The position numbers and the translations under genes are program-made. 59,239 bases of DNA from Deltaproteobacteria bacterium (GTDB lineage: Bacteria; Desulfobacterota; Binatia; Binatales; Binataceae): contig JAJZAI010000019.1 in assembly GCA_021799495.1 (NCBI GenBank), positions 1 through 59,239 on the forward strand. The letters are read 5' to 3'. The notes below the pieces were generated by a model. That model saw only the letters and a program-made list of their open reading frames with translations. It was not told the origin of the DNA and searched no databases. Positions 7,936 through 17,166 of the stretch are shown piece by piece. Every line of letters starts with the position of its first letter. Position 1 is the first letter of the stretch.

Positions 7936-9558
7936 CTACGGCCGGCCATGCCCGTTCATGGCGTGAACTTCACGATCTTCAATTGCGGCAGGTTCGGGTC
8001 TGGCGGGACGGCGGCGCCATGCGATCGCCAGTCCGATCAGCGTGAGCGCGAAACAGATTTCAGCGAAAACATCGCCGACTTCGGCATAGATCGTCACTTC
8101 GGGGCGCCATCCGACGCGCTCGATTTCCGTGCCACGCTTGAACAGGGGAGTGCGCGCGGCGATTTGTCCGGTCGGCTCGATGACGGCGCTGATTCCGGTA
8201 TTGGCGACACGGACCATCGGCAGCTTGGTTTCGATCGACCGCATCGCCGCCATCGCGAGCAACTGATAGGGCGCCGAGCTGCGTCCGTACCATGCGTCGT
8301 TCGTGATATTCACAAGGATATTCGCGCCAAGCCGGGCTTCTTCGCGTGAAAGCGCTGGAAAGATGCTTTCGTAACAGATGAGGACGCCGAGTTTGGCGCC
8401 CTTGAGATCGAACAACGTTTGCCGCTGGCCCGGAAACATGTCGCCGAAGCCGGTGACGATGCGGTTGACGATTCCGCCGAGCAGGCCCCGCAAGGGCACA
8501 TATTCGCCGAACGGAACCAGTTGTATCTTGTCGTACCAATCGAGCACCTGGCCTTTGCCCGACACGAGGTAGGCGCGATTGTAAAAGCCGACGCGGCCGT
8601 ACTCGACGCCCAGCGCGGGCGCGCCGAAAAGAATCGGCATCCCGGTGTTCGCCGCGAGTTGCAGGAGCCGCGCGCGATAGCCGGCGTCGCTAGCGAACGC
8701 GGCGGGATAGCGGTCCTCGGGCTGGAAGAAAAACGCGGCCGCCGCTTCGGGCCATACCGCGACGTCGGCGCCAAGCCGGGCCGCCGCTTCGGTCTGGGTA
8801 ACGTAAACATTGAAGCTGGTTTCGAGAAAATTCGGATCCCACTTGACCGATTGCGGAATATCGCCCTGCACCATCGCGAACTTGATCGTTCCGTCATGCT
8901 TCACACGGGAAAGCTGATCGAGCCGGACCGAGCCGAAAATCCACGCGGCGGCGATCAGCGCGCTGAGCGTCGCCAGCGCGATCCCCTGAATCCGCGAACG
9001 CTCGCGCTGGAAGACGACGACGTAGATGACGACGTTGAAAAACGCGATCAGCGCGGAGACGCCATAGACGCCCGTGATCTCCGCGAACTGAACCAGCGCG
9101 AGGTTGCGGTAGGCCGCGTAGCCCAGCAGGTTCCACGGAAAGCCGATCGGGAAGTAGGTTCGCACCCATTCGAGCGCGGTCCACGCGATCGGAAAAGTCG
9201 CGACGATCGAGAGGTCCGCGCGGGCGGTGACGAACGACGCCGCCCAAACCGCAACGCCGGTGTAAATCGCGACCACGGCCGCCAGCAGCAGCATCGGCAG
9301 CACCGCGAGTTCGATCCGCACGCCAGCGAAAGTATGCAGCGTGATGGTTATCCAGTAGAGGCCGATCACGTTGGCGGCAAAGCCTTGCAGCCATCCCAGC
9401 GCGAAGGTTTCGCGCGGCGAAGCGCCGTCGATCGCCGAGAGCAGCGGCACGAGCGCCACCCACGCCATCAGGTTGAAATCGAAGCGCGGGAAGGCGAGCG
9501 CCAGCACGATCCCGCTCAAGACGGCCAGCGCGGCCCGCATCCGAAGGCTGTGAGGCAT
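7936..9558 (-). CDS. lnt: Apolipoprotein N-acyltransferase
   Basis: A 540-residue inner-membrane enzyme that adds the third acyl chain to the N-terminal cysteine of lipoproteins, using phospholipid as donor. About six membrane segments fill residues 8-210, then a periplasmic nitrilase-fold domain, then a final membrane helix near 510. The catalytic triad is visible: Glu271 in WPEAAAA, Lys344 in DKIQLVPFGEYVP, and Cys395 in LICYESIFP. The ATG at 9558 is chosen because homology starts there; the longer open frame upstream is a shadow of the previous gene. The start lies 2 bases after the AbiGi-like stop, so it is in the phoH-ybeY operon. Length and motifs are normal. Confidence 0.95.
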   Translation of the reverse strand: MPHSLRMRAALAVLSGIVLALAFPRFDFNLMAWVALVPLLSAIDGASPRETFALGWLQGFAANVIGLYWITITLHTFAGVRIELAVLPMLLLAAVVAIYTGVAVWAASFVTARADLSIVATFPIAWTALEWVRTYFPIGFPWNLLGYAAYRNLALVQFAEITGVYGVSALIAFFNVVIYVVVFQRERSRIQGIALATLSALIAAAWIFGSVRLDQLSRVKHDGTIKFAMVQGDIPQSVKWDPNFLETSFNVYVTQTEAAARLGADVAVWPEAAAAFFFQPEDRYPAAFASDAGYRARLLQLAANTGMPILFGAPALGVEYGRVGFYNRAYLVSGKGQVLDWYDKIQLVPFGEYVPLRGLLGGIVNRIVTGFGDMFPGQRQTLFDLKGAKLGVLICYESIFPALSREEARLGANILVNITNDAWYGRSSAPYQLLAMAAMRSIETKLPMVRVANTGISAVIEPTGQIAARTPLFKRGTEIERVGWRPEVTIYAEVGDVFAEICFALTLIGLAIAWRRRPARPEPAAIEDREVHAMNGHGRP

Positions 9559-9560
9559 AG

Positions 9561-10127
9561 TCAGGCTGAACCAATCATTTCCGCGACCGGCATCACGCCG
9601 GCGCAAGGCGGACGCCCGTCGAAAGCGTCGTAAATTTCGTCGGCGTCGCGCCATGTGGCGACCAGCGCGACGGTCGCGGCGGGTTCGAGCGACAGGTCGC
9701 CGGCGATGCGCCATTCGCGCTCGAAACTCCAATCGACCGGCGGATCGCTTGCCAGGTCGAACGCGACCACGCGCCACCATGCGGCGGCATCAAGCGACCG
9801 TTCGGCTTCGTTCCACGGCATGTAGATCGCTGGGCGCGCGCCCATCCGGAAAGCATAGCGTTTCTCGACCGCGACGCCGAAGGGCTCGTAGCGGCGGCGG
9901 TTCACGCGCGCGAGAATATGGCGCAATTCGCCGATGGGCGCGTCGCACAGGCAAACCACCGGCCGGCCGCCGCGCACCATCCGGGTGGAACCCCGAATCA
10001 CGCCCGCGCGCAGAATCGCAATAAGGTTATCGATCGCGCGCGCTTCACCCGCCGCGCGAGTGAAATGCGCGATCGCAGGCCACGCGACGCCGGCCGGCGG
10101 CGCCGCTTCGCTCCGCCGCGCGCTCAT
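9561..10127 (-). CDS. AbiGi-like / DUF2971-type protein
   Basis: A 188-residue protein. The ATG at 10127 overlaps the ybeY stop (ATGA), which fixes the start despite a longer open frame. Conserved-looking segments are [19 protein letters not shown], a nearby [30 protein letters not shown], and [12 protein letters not shown]. The order HFTR - ILxxG - VCxCDxPI - YxPFGVAVxK - REWR resembles the putative abortive-infection protein AbiGi and related families that share features with ADP-ribosyltransferase-like folds. No enzymatic activity can be claimed. It sits between ybeY and lnt, where many bacteria carry corC. It could be a housekeeping protein rather than a defence gene. The family call is by pattern only. 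Confidence 0.5.
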   Translation of the reverse strand: MSARRSEAAPPAGVAWPAIAHFTRAAGEARAIDNLIAILRAGVIRGSTRMVRGGRPVVCLCDAPIGELRHILARVNRRRYEPFGVAVEKRYAFRMGARPAIYMPWNEAERSLDAAAWWRVVAFDLASDPPVDWSFEREWRIAGDLSLEPAATVALVATWRDADEIYDAFDGRPPCAGVMPVAEMIGSA

Positions 10128-10705
10128 CGCGTTGTCGCTCCCGAGCGTTTGCGAACCCGGGGAGTTGCGCGGCGCGCGCGCCGGAGCGGCGGCATCGCCG
10201 CCGGCGACCACACGGAGCCGGCGGAAGTCGTTTCAGCCGTCGCGCGGTCACCGGCCAGAAGCGCGGCTAACTGATGCTCCCGCTTAAACATCCGGCGCGC
10301 TTCGGCCGCGGACGCTTCATGGTCGTAGCCGAGCAGATGAAGCATTCCGTGGATGAGCAGCGTGCGCAGCCGGGCCGCGATTTCCATATTCAGCTCGCGC
10401 GCCTGGCGGGCGGCGGTTTCGATTGAAATCACGATATCGCCGAGCGGGACCGGCGGCTCCGCCGCACGCGCCGCCACCGCGGCGACGGCGTCCGGATCGA
10501 ATTGCGGGAACGACAGAACGTCGGTAGCGCTATCCTTGCCGCGAAAGTCGCGATTCAGACGGCGGATCGCGCGGTCGGTCACGAAACTCAGCGAAAGTTC
10601 AGCTTGCGGCGCGCCCAACGCGCGCATCAGCGCCGCGGCGTCCGCCGCGATTCCCTTCAGATACGGCCGGGCGCGAATCGTGCGGCAGCCGATTTCCACC
10701 GCCAC
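10124..10705 (-). CDS. ybeY: Endoribonuclease YbeY (16S rRNA maturation)
   Basis: A 193-residue zinc metalloprotein acting in 16S rRNA 3'-end maturation and ribosome quality control. The metal site H-x3-H-x5-H is present as [11 protein letters not shown] (His119, His123, His129), and the upstream [14 protein letters not shown] segment is typical. About 35 residues after residue 155 form an Arg/Ala-rich tail absent from most homologues, which are around 155 residues. It starts 2 bases after the phoH stop and overlaps the AbiGi-like start by four bases, so it is co-transcribed and coupled with both. Confidence 0.94.
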   Translation of the reverse strand: MAVEIGCRTIRARPYLKGIAADAAALMRALGAPQAELSLSFVTDRAIRRLNRDFRGKDSATDVLSFPQFDPDAVAAVAARAAEPPVPLGDIVISIETAARQARELNMEIAARLRTLLIHGMLHLLGYDHEASAAEARRMFKREHQLAALLAGDRATAETTSAGSVWSPAAMPPLRRARRATPRVRKRSGATTR

Positions 10706-10707
10706 GG

Positions 10708-11784
10708 CTAGTCGCCGGAGGATTTGGCGGCGGCGGAGTTGTCGAACGCGCCGCCGCTGCTGAACGATTCGTAGGCCGTGATCACGGCCTGAACCAGGCG
10801 ATGGCGCACAACGTCGCGCTCGTTGAAATGGATAAAGCTGATTCCGGGCGTGTTGGCGAGCACGGTGCGCGCCTCTTTGAGGCCCGAGAGCTTGCCGCTG
10901 GGCAGGTCGATTTGGGTGACGTCGCCGGTGATCACCGCCTTGGAGCCGTAGCCCAGCCGGGTCAGGAACATCTTCATCTGTTCTGAAGTGGTGTTTTGCG
11001 CCTCGTCCAGAATGATGAAGGAATCGTTCAGGGTGCGGCCGCGCATAAAGGCGAGCGGCGCGACTTCGATCGTGCCCCGCTCGAGCATCCGGCGCGCCCG
11101 ATCGAAATCGACCATGTCATGCAAGGCGTCGTAGAGCGGCCGGAGATACGGATTGACCTTTTCGGCCAAATCGCCGGGCAGAAAGCCGAGTTTTTCGCCG
11201 GCCTCAACCGCGGGCCGGCACAAGACCATCCGCGCCACCTGATTCTTCATCAGCGCCGCCAGCGCCATCGCCATCGCAAGATAGGTTTTGCCCGTGCCGG
11301 CGGGACCGATGCCGAAAACGATATCGTGCCTGCGAATCGCCTCGACGTAAGCCTTTTGGTTGAGGCTTTTGGGCGAGATGATCCGCTTGTGGGCGGAAAT
11401 ATAGACCTGATCGAGGAAGATATCCTTGAGCTCGGCGTCGCGATCGGCACGCAGGATTCGAATCGAATATTCGACGTCGCCCGAATAGATCGGGTAGCCG
11501 CGCTTGAGCAGGTCGTAGAGCTCGCCGAGCAGCTTGCCTGCCAGCGCCTGCTCCTCGTGGCCGCCCGAAATTTTGAGCGCGCTGCCGTTGACGCCGACGC
11601 GGACGCCGAGCGCCTGCTCGATCGTGCGGAGATGGCCGTCCTGCTGGCCGAGCAATTCGGTGAACAGGCGCGGATCGTCGAAATGGAGTTCGAGAGAATC
11701 TTCGTTCGCTGTGGAGGAAATCGTTCGGTACGTCCTCTGACGGCTCTGGATTTCGTCAGCGTTCAAATTCGCGCCGTCCGCCAT
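10708..11784 (-). CDS. ybeZ: PhoH family ATPase/RNA-binding protein (YbeZ)
   Basis: A 358-residue cytosolic P-loop NTPase. A KH-like N-terminal region ([20 protein letters not shown]...[15 protein letters not shown]) precedes the PhoH domain with Walker A GPAGTGKT (about residue 159) and Walker [10 protein letters not shown] (about 255). PhoH-type proteins are partners of YbeY in rRNA processing and stress responses, and here phoH is the first gene of the operon, with ybeY 2 bases downstream. Length is normal. An upstream gap of about 100 bases before the SDR gene probably holds the promoter of the phoH-ybeY-abiGi-lnt unit. Confidence 0.94.
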   Translation of the reverse strand: MADGANLNADEIQSRQRTYRTISSTANEDSLELHFDDPRLFTELLGQQDGHLRTIEQALGVRVGVNGSALKISGGHEEQALAGKLLGELYDLLKRGYPIYSGDVEYSIRILRADRDAELKDIFLDQVYISAHKRIISPKSLNQKAYVEAIRRHDIVFGIGPAGTGKTYLAMAMALAALMKNQVARMVLCRPAVEAGEKLGFLPGDLAEKVNPYLRPLYDALHDMVDFDRARRMLERGTIEVAPLAFMRGRTLNDSFIILDEAQNTTSEQMKMFLTRLGYGSKAVITGDVTQIDLPSGKLSGLKEARTVLANTPGISFIHFNERDVVRHRLVQAVITAYESFSSGGAFDNSAAAKSSGD

Positions 11785-11881
11785 TGCCGATCTCCATCAT
11801 AACGGTTTTGCGCGATCGTGTTAAACGCAAATCCGCGGAAACAGGCGCCGAGCCGCGCGGCCGTAAACCGCGCCGCCGCGC

Positions 11882-12604
11882 TCATGCGCGTCCGTAAACC
11901 GGCACCACCGCGCCGGACGTCGCGAGATTCTGATCCGAACACAGGAATGCGAGCGTGTGCGCGATCGCTTCCGGCTTGACCCAGTTTTCATGCTTCGCCT
12001 TGGGCATCGCCTTGCGGTTCGCCTCGGTATCGATCGTACTGGGTGCGATCGCGTTGACGAGGATATTGTCGCCGAGCACTTCCTCGGCCAGCGAAGCCGT
12101 GAAGGTTTTGATCGCGCCTTTGGCGACCGCGTAGGCGGCGAATTCGCCGGCGCCGGTCAGGCCGGTGCGCGAACTGACCGACACGATCCGGCCGTACTTG
12201 TGCTTTTGCATGATCGGAACGACGGCGCGGCAGCACAGAAAGGCCGGCTTCAGGTTCAGGTCGAACATCGCCTGCCATTCGGCGAGCGTGGTTTCCGCGA
12301 CGGTCTTGAAGCCCCAGAACCCGCCGACGAGATTGATTAGAATATCGATGCGGCCGAATTTCGCGGCGGTTTCCTCAACGAACTTCGCCACCTGGGCCTC
12401 GTCGCCAACGTCGATTTTGCCGAGCAGGATATTCGCCGCCGCGTGGCGCGCCGCGACCTGCTGGTTGAACAACGGAACCTCGGCGTCAACGATATAGGGA
12501 ACGGCGACCTTGCCGCCGTTGGCGAGAAAATGATCGGCGACGGCGCGGCCCAGCGCCCCAGTGCCGCCGGTAATGATCGCGATTCGGTCTTTAAGCAGTT
12601 CCAT
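11882..12604 (-). CDS. SDR family oxidoreductase
   Basis: A 240-residue classical short-chain dehydrogenase. The cofactor motif is TGGTGALGR (residues 12-20), INLVGG replaces the usual NNAG, and the catalytic SS...YAVAK motif with Tyr and Lys is present. The start at 12604 is supported by GGAGG 8 bases upstream; an ATG five codons earlier is less likely. The substrate is unknown. The downstream gene is the c-type cytochrome gene, which starts further upstream on the same strand. The C-terminal VPVYGRA ending is typical of SDRs annotated as glucose/ribitol dehydrogenase-like. Confidence 0.88.
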   Translation of the reverse strand: MELLKDRIAIITGGTGALGRAVADHFLANGGKVAVPYIVDAEVPLFNQQVAARHAAANILLGKIDVGDEAQVAKFVEETAAKFGRIDILINLVGGFWGFKTVAETTLAEWQAMFDLNLKPAFLCCRAVVPIMQKHKYGRIVSVSSRTGLTGAGEFAAYAVAKGAIKTFTASLAEEVLGDNILVNAIAPSTIDTEANRKAMPKAKHENWVKPEAIAHTLAFLCSDQNLATSGAVVPVYGRA

Positions 12605-12710
12605 CTGAACGTCCTCCATGCCGCGGCGCGCGGCCGCGCGCGTAAAGTCCCGGCCGCCGGATGGAACTTACAACGCCGCCGGCCGCCGGCGCCAGCATTC
12701 CGGCGGCGCG

Positions 12711-13127
12711 CTAATGGCGGACGGAGACCGAATCGAGATACGCAGTCAAATCGCCGATATGCGGCTCGAGCCACGGCAGCGGACGCATCAGATGGGTCAC
12801 GCGCTGCGGATGATAGCCGGGGGGATAAGCGGCGTGCATCACGCGCGCCTCGATCAATGCGCGCGGCGAGCCAGCGATCGCGGGCCCGAGCGCGCCGGGT
12901 AAATTCGGATTGCGATTGTGGCAGGAAGCGCAATTGGTGCGATAAACGACCTCGCCGCGCTGGACGGCCGTGAGCGTACGCGGCGGACCGCATCCGAGGA
13001 TGGCCGCGGCCGTCGCGAAACCCGCGAGCGCGCCGAGCAGGGATGCGGCGAGCGTGGAACGGGGCCGGGCGATCGCGAGCCAGCGCGCGGACCATCCGAG
13101 CGCTTCCGGCGGAACCGTTTCAGACAC
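12711..13127 (-). CDS. Small membrane-anchored c-type cytochrome
   Basis: About 138 residues with one haem-binding motif CASCH and a plausible distal Met in HLMRPLPW. Before it, a hydrophobic stretch (TLAASLLGALAGFATAAAILGC) acts as a signal anchor; ILGC may be a weak lipobox, giving a lipoprotein. It should work in periplasmic electron transfer; the partner is unknown. GTG 13127 is chosen as start (reading VSETVPPE) because the part upstream is Arg-rich and unlikely; no strong ribosome site decides it, and 13187 is possible. It lies between sodB and the SDR gene. Confidence 0.65.
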   Translation of the reverse strand: MSETVPPEALGWSARWLAIARPRSTLAASLLGALAGFATAAAILGCGPPRTLTAVQRGEVVYRTNCASCHNRNPNLPGALGPAIAGSPRALIEARVMHAAYPPGYHPQRVTHLMRPLPWLEPHIGDLTAYLDSVSVRH

Positions 13128-13214
13128 GTGAAAAAAGGCGCGCGGCGGCGCGGATCGGCGTGAACGGCCGGCGGGACGCGCGCCCAACCACGACGCCCGT
13201 CCCGCCGTCGCGTG

Positions 13215-13796
13215 CTACTTCAGGTTGGCGGTGGCGAAATCCCAGTTGACGATATTCCAGAACGCTTCGACATATTTGGCGCGCGCGTTGCGATAATCGA
13301 TGTAATACGCGTGCTCCCAGACGTCGCAGGTGACAAGCGGCGTATGGCCGTGGAGGATCGGGCAGTCGGCGTCGTGCGTGCCGACCACGTCGAGACCGCC
13401 GTCCGATTTCTTCACCAGCCAGGCCCATCCGGAACCGAAATGGGTCACGGCGGTGTCGGTGAATTTTTTCTTGAACGCGTCGAAATCGCCGAACGCCTTC
13501 TTGAGTCCGTCGGCGAGCGCGCCCGACGGCTGGCCGCCGCCATTCGGTTTCAGCGACTTCCAGTAGAAGCTGTGATTATAATGCTGCGCGGCGTTGTTGA
13601 AGAGGCCGCCCGAACCGGCGCTCTTCATAATCTCCTCGACCGACTTGTTCTCGTTGGGCGTGCCTTTGGTCAGGTTGTTGAGGTTGGTGACGTAGGTCGC
13701 GTGATGCTTGCCGTGATGAAACTCGAGCGTCTCTTTGGAGATATGCGGAGCGAGCGCGTCGAGGGCGTAAGGCAGAGCGGGAAGTTCAAAAGCCAT
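13215..13796 (-). CDS. sodB: Superoxide dismutase, Fe type
   Basis: A 193-residue enzyme converting superoxide to oxygen and peroxide. All four metal ligands are in place: His27 (EFHHGKHH), His75 (YNHSFYW), Asp158 and His162 (CDVWEHAYY). The segment QHYNHSFYWKSLKPNGGG and the length fit the Fe/cambialistic group; Fe over Mn preference is inferred from resemblance to SodB. No signal peptide, so cytosolic. AAGGAAGG is upstream of ATG 13796. It stands at the head of a short minus-strand run with the cytochrome gene. Confidence 0.95.
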   Translation of the reverse strand: MAFELPALPYALDALAPHISKETLEFHHGKHHATYVTNLNNLTKGTPNENKSVEEIMKSAGSGGLFNNAAQHYNHSFYWKSLKPNGGGQPSGALADGLKKAFGDFDAFKKKFTDTAVTHFGSGWAWLVKKSDGGLDVVGTHDADCPILHGHTPLVTCDVWEHAYYIDYRNARAKYVEAFWNIVNWDFATANLK

Positions 13797-13988
13797 GGCG
13801 CATTACCTTCCTTGATTTGAATACGGTTGCGCGGCGCCGCGCGTCAGGATCGGAATAACCCAAAAACCTTTCGATCCGGCGCGAGCGATCGCCGCGAAGT
13901 CGCACGGATTACCATGCTGATCGCCGGAAGTCTAACGCCGCCCCGCAGGCCCGCGCAAGCTCGGCGCCGGCGGACAATGCGGCCTACG

Positions 13989-15428
13989 CTATCCGCGCAG
14001 CGCCGCCGATCCAGCCGCGGCGCCGCCGGCCGCGGCCGCCGCAACGCGGCTGTGAAAACGTCCGTAGGAAAAGTAAACCACCATGCCCACGGCCATCCAG
14101 ACGAAAAAGCGAATCCACGTCACCAAGGGCAGGCTCAGCACGAGATATCCGCACGAGATGACGCCGAGGATCGGAACGAGCGGGACCATCGGCGTGCGAA
14201 ACGGGCGCGGCCGAGCGGGATCGACGCGGCGCAGAATCCACAAGCCGAGGCATACGAGAACGAAGGCGAAGAGCGTGCCGATATTCGCAAGCTCGGCGAT
14301 TTCCTGAATCGGCAGCAGCGCGGCGGTCAGGCCGACGACGATTCCGGTCAGCGTGGTCGGCCAGTACGGCGTCCGGAAGCGCGGATGAATCCGGCTGAAA
14401 ACCGGCGGCAGCAGGCCATCGCGCGAGATGGCGAAAAAGATCCGCGATTGGCCGAGCAGCAGCACCAACAGCACCGACGTCAACCCGGCGACCGCGCCGA
14501 GCGAAACGATTCCGGCGACGGCATTCAGTCCACGCAGCACGAAAGCGGAGGCGAGCGGCGCCTTGAGGTCGATCTTGAGCGCCGGCGCCATCCCGGTCAG
14601 CACGGCCGCCACGGCGATATAAAGCGCGGTGCAGAGAAACAGCGACGCAAGAATTCCAATCGGCAAATCGCGATTCGGATCGACCACTTCCTCCGCGGCG
14701 GTCGAGACCGCGTCGAAGCCGATATATGCGAAAAAAATCACCGCCGCGCCGCGCATCACGCCGTTCCATCCGAACGGCACGAACGGCGACCAATTCGCCG
14801 GGCGGATGTAAAAGACGCCAACCACGATTACGACCGCGATCGCGAACAGCTTGACGGCCACGATCGCCGAATTGACGCGAGCGCTTTCGGAGATGCCGAT
14901 AAAGAGAATTACGGAAATCAGGAGAACAATCAGCAACGCCGGCAGGTCCATTTGCATCAGCGATCCCGCCGCCGGCGCATGGGTCAGCGCGTAGGGCAAA
15001 TGGACGCCCATCCCGTCGAGAATAACCGCCAGGTATCCTGACCATCCGACGGCCACCGCCGCCGCGCCGACCGCATATTCGAGCACGAGATCCCAGCCGA
15101 TAATCCATCCGATTAGCTCGCCCATCGTGGCGTACGAATAGGAATAGGCGCTGCCGGCGACCGGAATCATCGCGGCGAATTCGGCGTAACAGAGCGCGGC
15201 CATCGCGCAGGCGAATCCCGCGACGACGAAAGACAGCGTCACGGCCGGGCCGGCATATTTGGCCGCGGCGACGCCAGTCAGCACAAAGATTCCCGCGCCG
15301 ACGATCGCGCCCACGCCGAGGAAAGTCAGGTCGAGCGCGCGGAGCGCGCGCTTGAGCCCACCGGCATGAGTCGCGGCTTCCCCGAGTAGTATCTCGGCCG
15401 ATTTGCGTCTGAAGAGCTGTTCCCTCAT
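13989..15428 (-). CDS. APC-family amino-acid permease
   Basis: A 479-residue inner-membrane transporter with about 12-13 hydrophobic segments. The first unwound-helix motif GVGAIVGAGIFVLTG (about residues 38-52) is diagnostic for the APC superfamily; PVAGSAYSYSYATMGELIGWIIGWDL and IFFAYIGFDAVSTAAEEVVDPNRDLP place it near the cationic amino-acid transporter (CAT/YfnA) group. It probably imports amino acids by proton symport. The last 20 residues are an Ala/Gly tail. It is transcribed divergently from the first MlaC gene. Confidence 0.92.
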   Translation of the reverse strand: MREQLFRRKSAEILLGEAATHAGGLKRALRALDLTFLGVGAIVGAGIFVLTGVAAAKYAGPAVTLSFVVAGFACAMAALCYAEFAAMIPVAGSAYSYSYATMGELIGWIIGWDLVLEYAVGAAAVAVGWSGYLAVILDGMGVHLPYALTHAPAAGSLMQMDLPALLIVLLISVILFIGISESARVNSAIVAVKLFAIAVVIVVGVFYIRPANWSPFVPFGWNGVMRGAAVIFFAYIGFDAVSTAAEEVVDPNRDLPIGILASLFLCTALYIAVAAVLTGMAPALKIDLKAPLASAFVLRGLNAVAGIVSLGAVAGLTSVLLVLLLGQSRIFFAISRDGLLPPVFSRIHPRFRTPYWPTTLTGIVVGLTAALLPIQEIAELANIGTLFAFVLVCLGLWILRRVDPARPRPFRTPMVPLVPILGVISCGYLVLSLPLVTWIRFFVWMAVGMVVYFSYGRFHSRVAAAAAGGAAAGSAALRG

Positions 15429-15643
15429 CCCGCGATTCGCCTTTCCGGGCGCGGTGCGAATCCGTGGTTCGATGCTGGCGACCCCGGACTCGCGGCGCCG
15501 GCCCGCGAACGAGAGACGGAATATGCCGCAAGCGCGCCAGAGTCAATCGAATCCGGCGAAACGCCAATAATCGCGCGACTCTCGGATGCGGATGGCGTAA
15601 AATCGGCTTCGGGTGCGGTTATCAAGGGGTACTACGAAGCTTC

Positions 15644-16339
15644 ATGGAACAGACAGATGGATTACGCCGGAGGCCATGCGAAGACGCGCGGGCGCGGCGC
15701 CACTCGCGATCGGCAATTCTCATTTTGAGCTCGGTCATAATCGCGATCGCGATTTCCGCTCCGATACTCGCCAGAGCCGCGTCCGCCGCGCAAACCGGTC
15801 CGATAAACGTCACGCGCACTCTGCTCGATCGGGCGGTCGAGATTTTGCGCAATCATAATCTTTCGCTCGATGCCAAACGGGAAGAGTTGAAGCGGATGGC
15901 GGCCGCGAATTTCGATTTCAGCGAAATGTCGCGCGCCACGATTGACGAGCACTGGTCGGCGCTGACTCCGGATCAGCGCGAAGCTTTCACGCGGCTCTTC
16001 ACGAGCTTTATCGAGGACTCCTACCTCGATCAGATTCAGGGCTACGCCGGCCAGAATATCAATGTGTTGCGGCAGGATCTGGATGGCGACCACGCCGACG
16101 TTTACAGCACGATCACCAGTCCCGGCGAGGATCCGGTCGATCTCGAACTGCGCTTCAAGCGCGAGGCCGCCGGCTGGAAGATTTACGACGTTGCGGTCGA
16201 TGAGGTCAGCATCACCTCAAATTACCGGGCGCAATTCGACCATGTGATTCGCGAGAAGGGCTTCGACACGCTAATGGCCGATTTGCGGGCCAAGCAGCGG
16301 CGCCTCGACGCGTCGCTCGGCGAAAGCTCGAAAGATTAG
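15644..16339 (+). CDS. MlaC/Ttg2D-like periplasmic lipid-carrier protein
   Basis: A 231-residue protein with a basic N-region and a hydrophobic signal (SAILILSSVIIAIAISAPIL) ending at ARAASA, so exported. The mature part carries the MlaC/Tol_Tol_Ttg2 pattern: KREELKRMAAANFDFSEMSR, LTPDQREAFTRLFTSFIEDSYL, and GWKIYDVAVDEVSITSNYRAQF. MlaC shuttles phospholipids across the periplasm between MlaA at the outer membrane and the MlaFEDB transporter. No mla transporter genes are in the window, so it is an orphan. No clear ribosome site marks ATG 15644, and the start is uncertain by up to 10 residues. A second copy is at 49.2 kb. Confidence 0.85.
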   Translation: MEQTDGLRRRPCEDARARRHSRSAILILSSVIIAIAISAPILARAASAAQTGPINVTRTLLDRAVEILRNHNLSLDAKREELKRMAAANFDFSEMSRATIDEHWSALTPDQREAFTRLFTSFIEDSYLDQIQGYAGQNINVLRQDLDGDHADVYSTITSPGEDPVDLELRFKREAAGWKIYDVAVDEVSITSNYRAQFDHVIREKGFDTLMADLRAKQRRLDASLGESSKD

Positions 16340-16353
16340 CGCTGCGCGCCGGA

Positions 16354-17136
16354 TTACCAGACTACGTAGCCGCCATCGATCGCCAGCACCGTGCCGGTCA
16401 CGTAGGCCGACGCGGGGCTCGCCAAATAGATTACGGCGCCGCGAAGATCCTCCGGCCGGCCCAGCCGGCCGAGCGGCGTCGCCCGTTCCATCCGCTCGCG
16501 ATTCTGCGACTTCGCCATCCCGGCCTCGGTCGCTTCGGTGGGAATCCATCCGGGCGCTATCGCGTTGACCAGAATTCCGTATTGCGCCCATTCGACCGCA
16601 AGCTGCCGCGTTAAATTGACCAGGCCCGCCTTGGTCGCGACATACGCCGAGAGCCGGTAAATCGAACTGGCGACCGTGCCGTAAATCGAGCTCATGTTGA
16701 TCACGCGGCCCGGACGGCCCTTTTCGATCAGGCCGCGCGCGAAACGCTGCGCGAGCATCATCGGCGCGGAAAGATTGGTCGCCAGCGCGCCGTCCCAGAT
16801 TTCGCGCGAGAGCGATTCCGCGCGGCCGGTCGGAGAAATTCCGGCGTTGTTGATCAAAATATCGGGCAGGCCCAGGCGCGAGTTGGTCTCCGCGATCAGG
16901 CGATCGAGGTCGGCGTCCACGGTGATATCGCACTGCACGCCGATCGCGCGGACGCCGTATTCGCGCGCCAGTTGGCCGGCAAACGGATCGAGCCGATCGC
17001 CACGGCGCGCGGCCAGCGCGACGTCCGCGCCGGCAATCGCGAGCGCCCGCGCGCACTCGACGCCCAGTCCCGACGACGCGCCGGTGACGATTCCGATTCG
17101 TCCGCGCAGCGAAAACAATTCTTCGAGAGAGTTCAT
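16354..17136 (-). CDS. SDR family oxidoreductase
   Basis: A 260-residue short-chain dehydrogenase with TGASSGLG (residues 18-25), NNAG, catalytic Ser in NMSSIYG and YVATK. The VLAIDGGYVVW ending and overall pattern resemble 3-oxoacyl-ACP reductase-like and gluconate 5-dehydrogenase-like SDRs. The substrate is not determinable. It lies 30 bases downstream of the threonine aldolase gene on the same strand and may be co-transcribed with it. It converges with the MlaC gene, 14 bases away. Confidence 0.88.
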   Translation of the reverse strand: MNSLEELFSLRGRIGIVTGASSGLGVECARALAIAGADVALAARRGDRLDPFAGQLAREYGVRAIGVQCDITVDADLDRLIAETNSRLGLPDILINNAGISPTGRAESLSREIWDGALATNLSAPMMLAQRFARGLIEKGRPGRVINMSSIYGTVASSIYRLSAYVATKAGLVNLTRQLAVEWAQYGILVNAIAPGWIPTEATEAGMAKSQNRERMERATPLGRLGRPEDLRGAVIYLASPASAYVTGTVLAIDGGYVVW

Positions 17137-17166
17137 ATTGGGTACGATTCTGTCAGCGGAATCCGC

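Noticed and set aside
7704-7949. Long 5' extension of the prfB first frame
   Set aside because: It translates through the palindromic repeat (FRHFERSEESR), a known source of false ORFs; ATG 7703 gives the normal RF2 N-terminus length.
13984-15567. 527-codon frame overlapping the permease
   Set aside because: Arg-rich shadow in a different frame of the same strand; the true permease has about 12 membrane helices.
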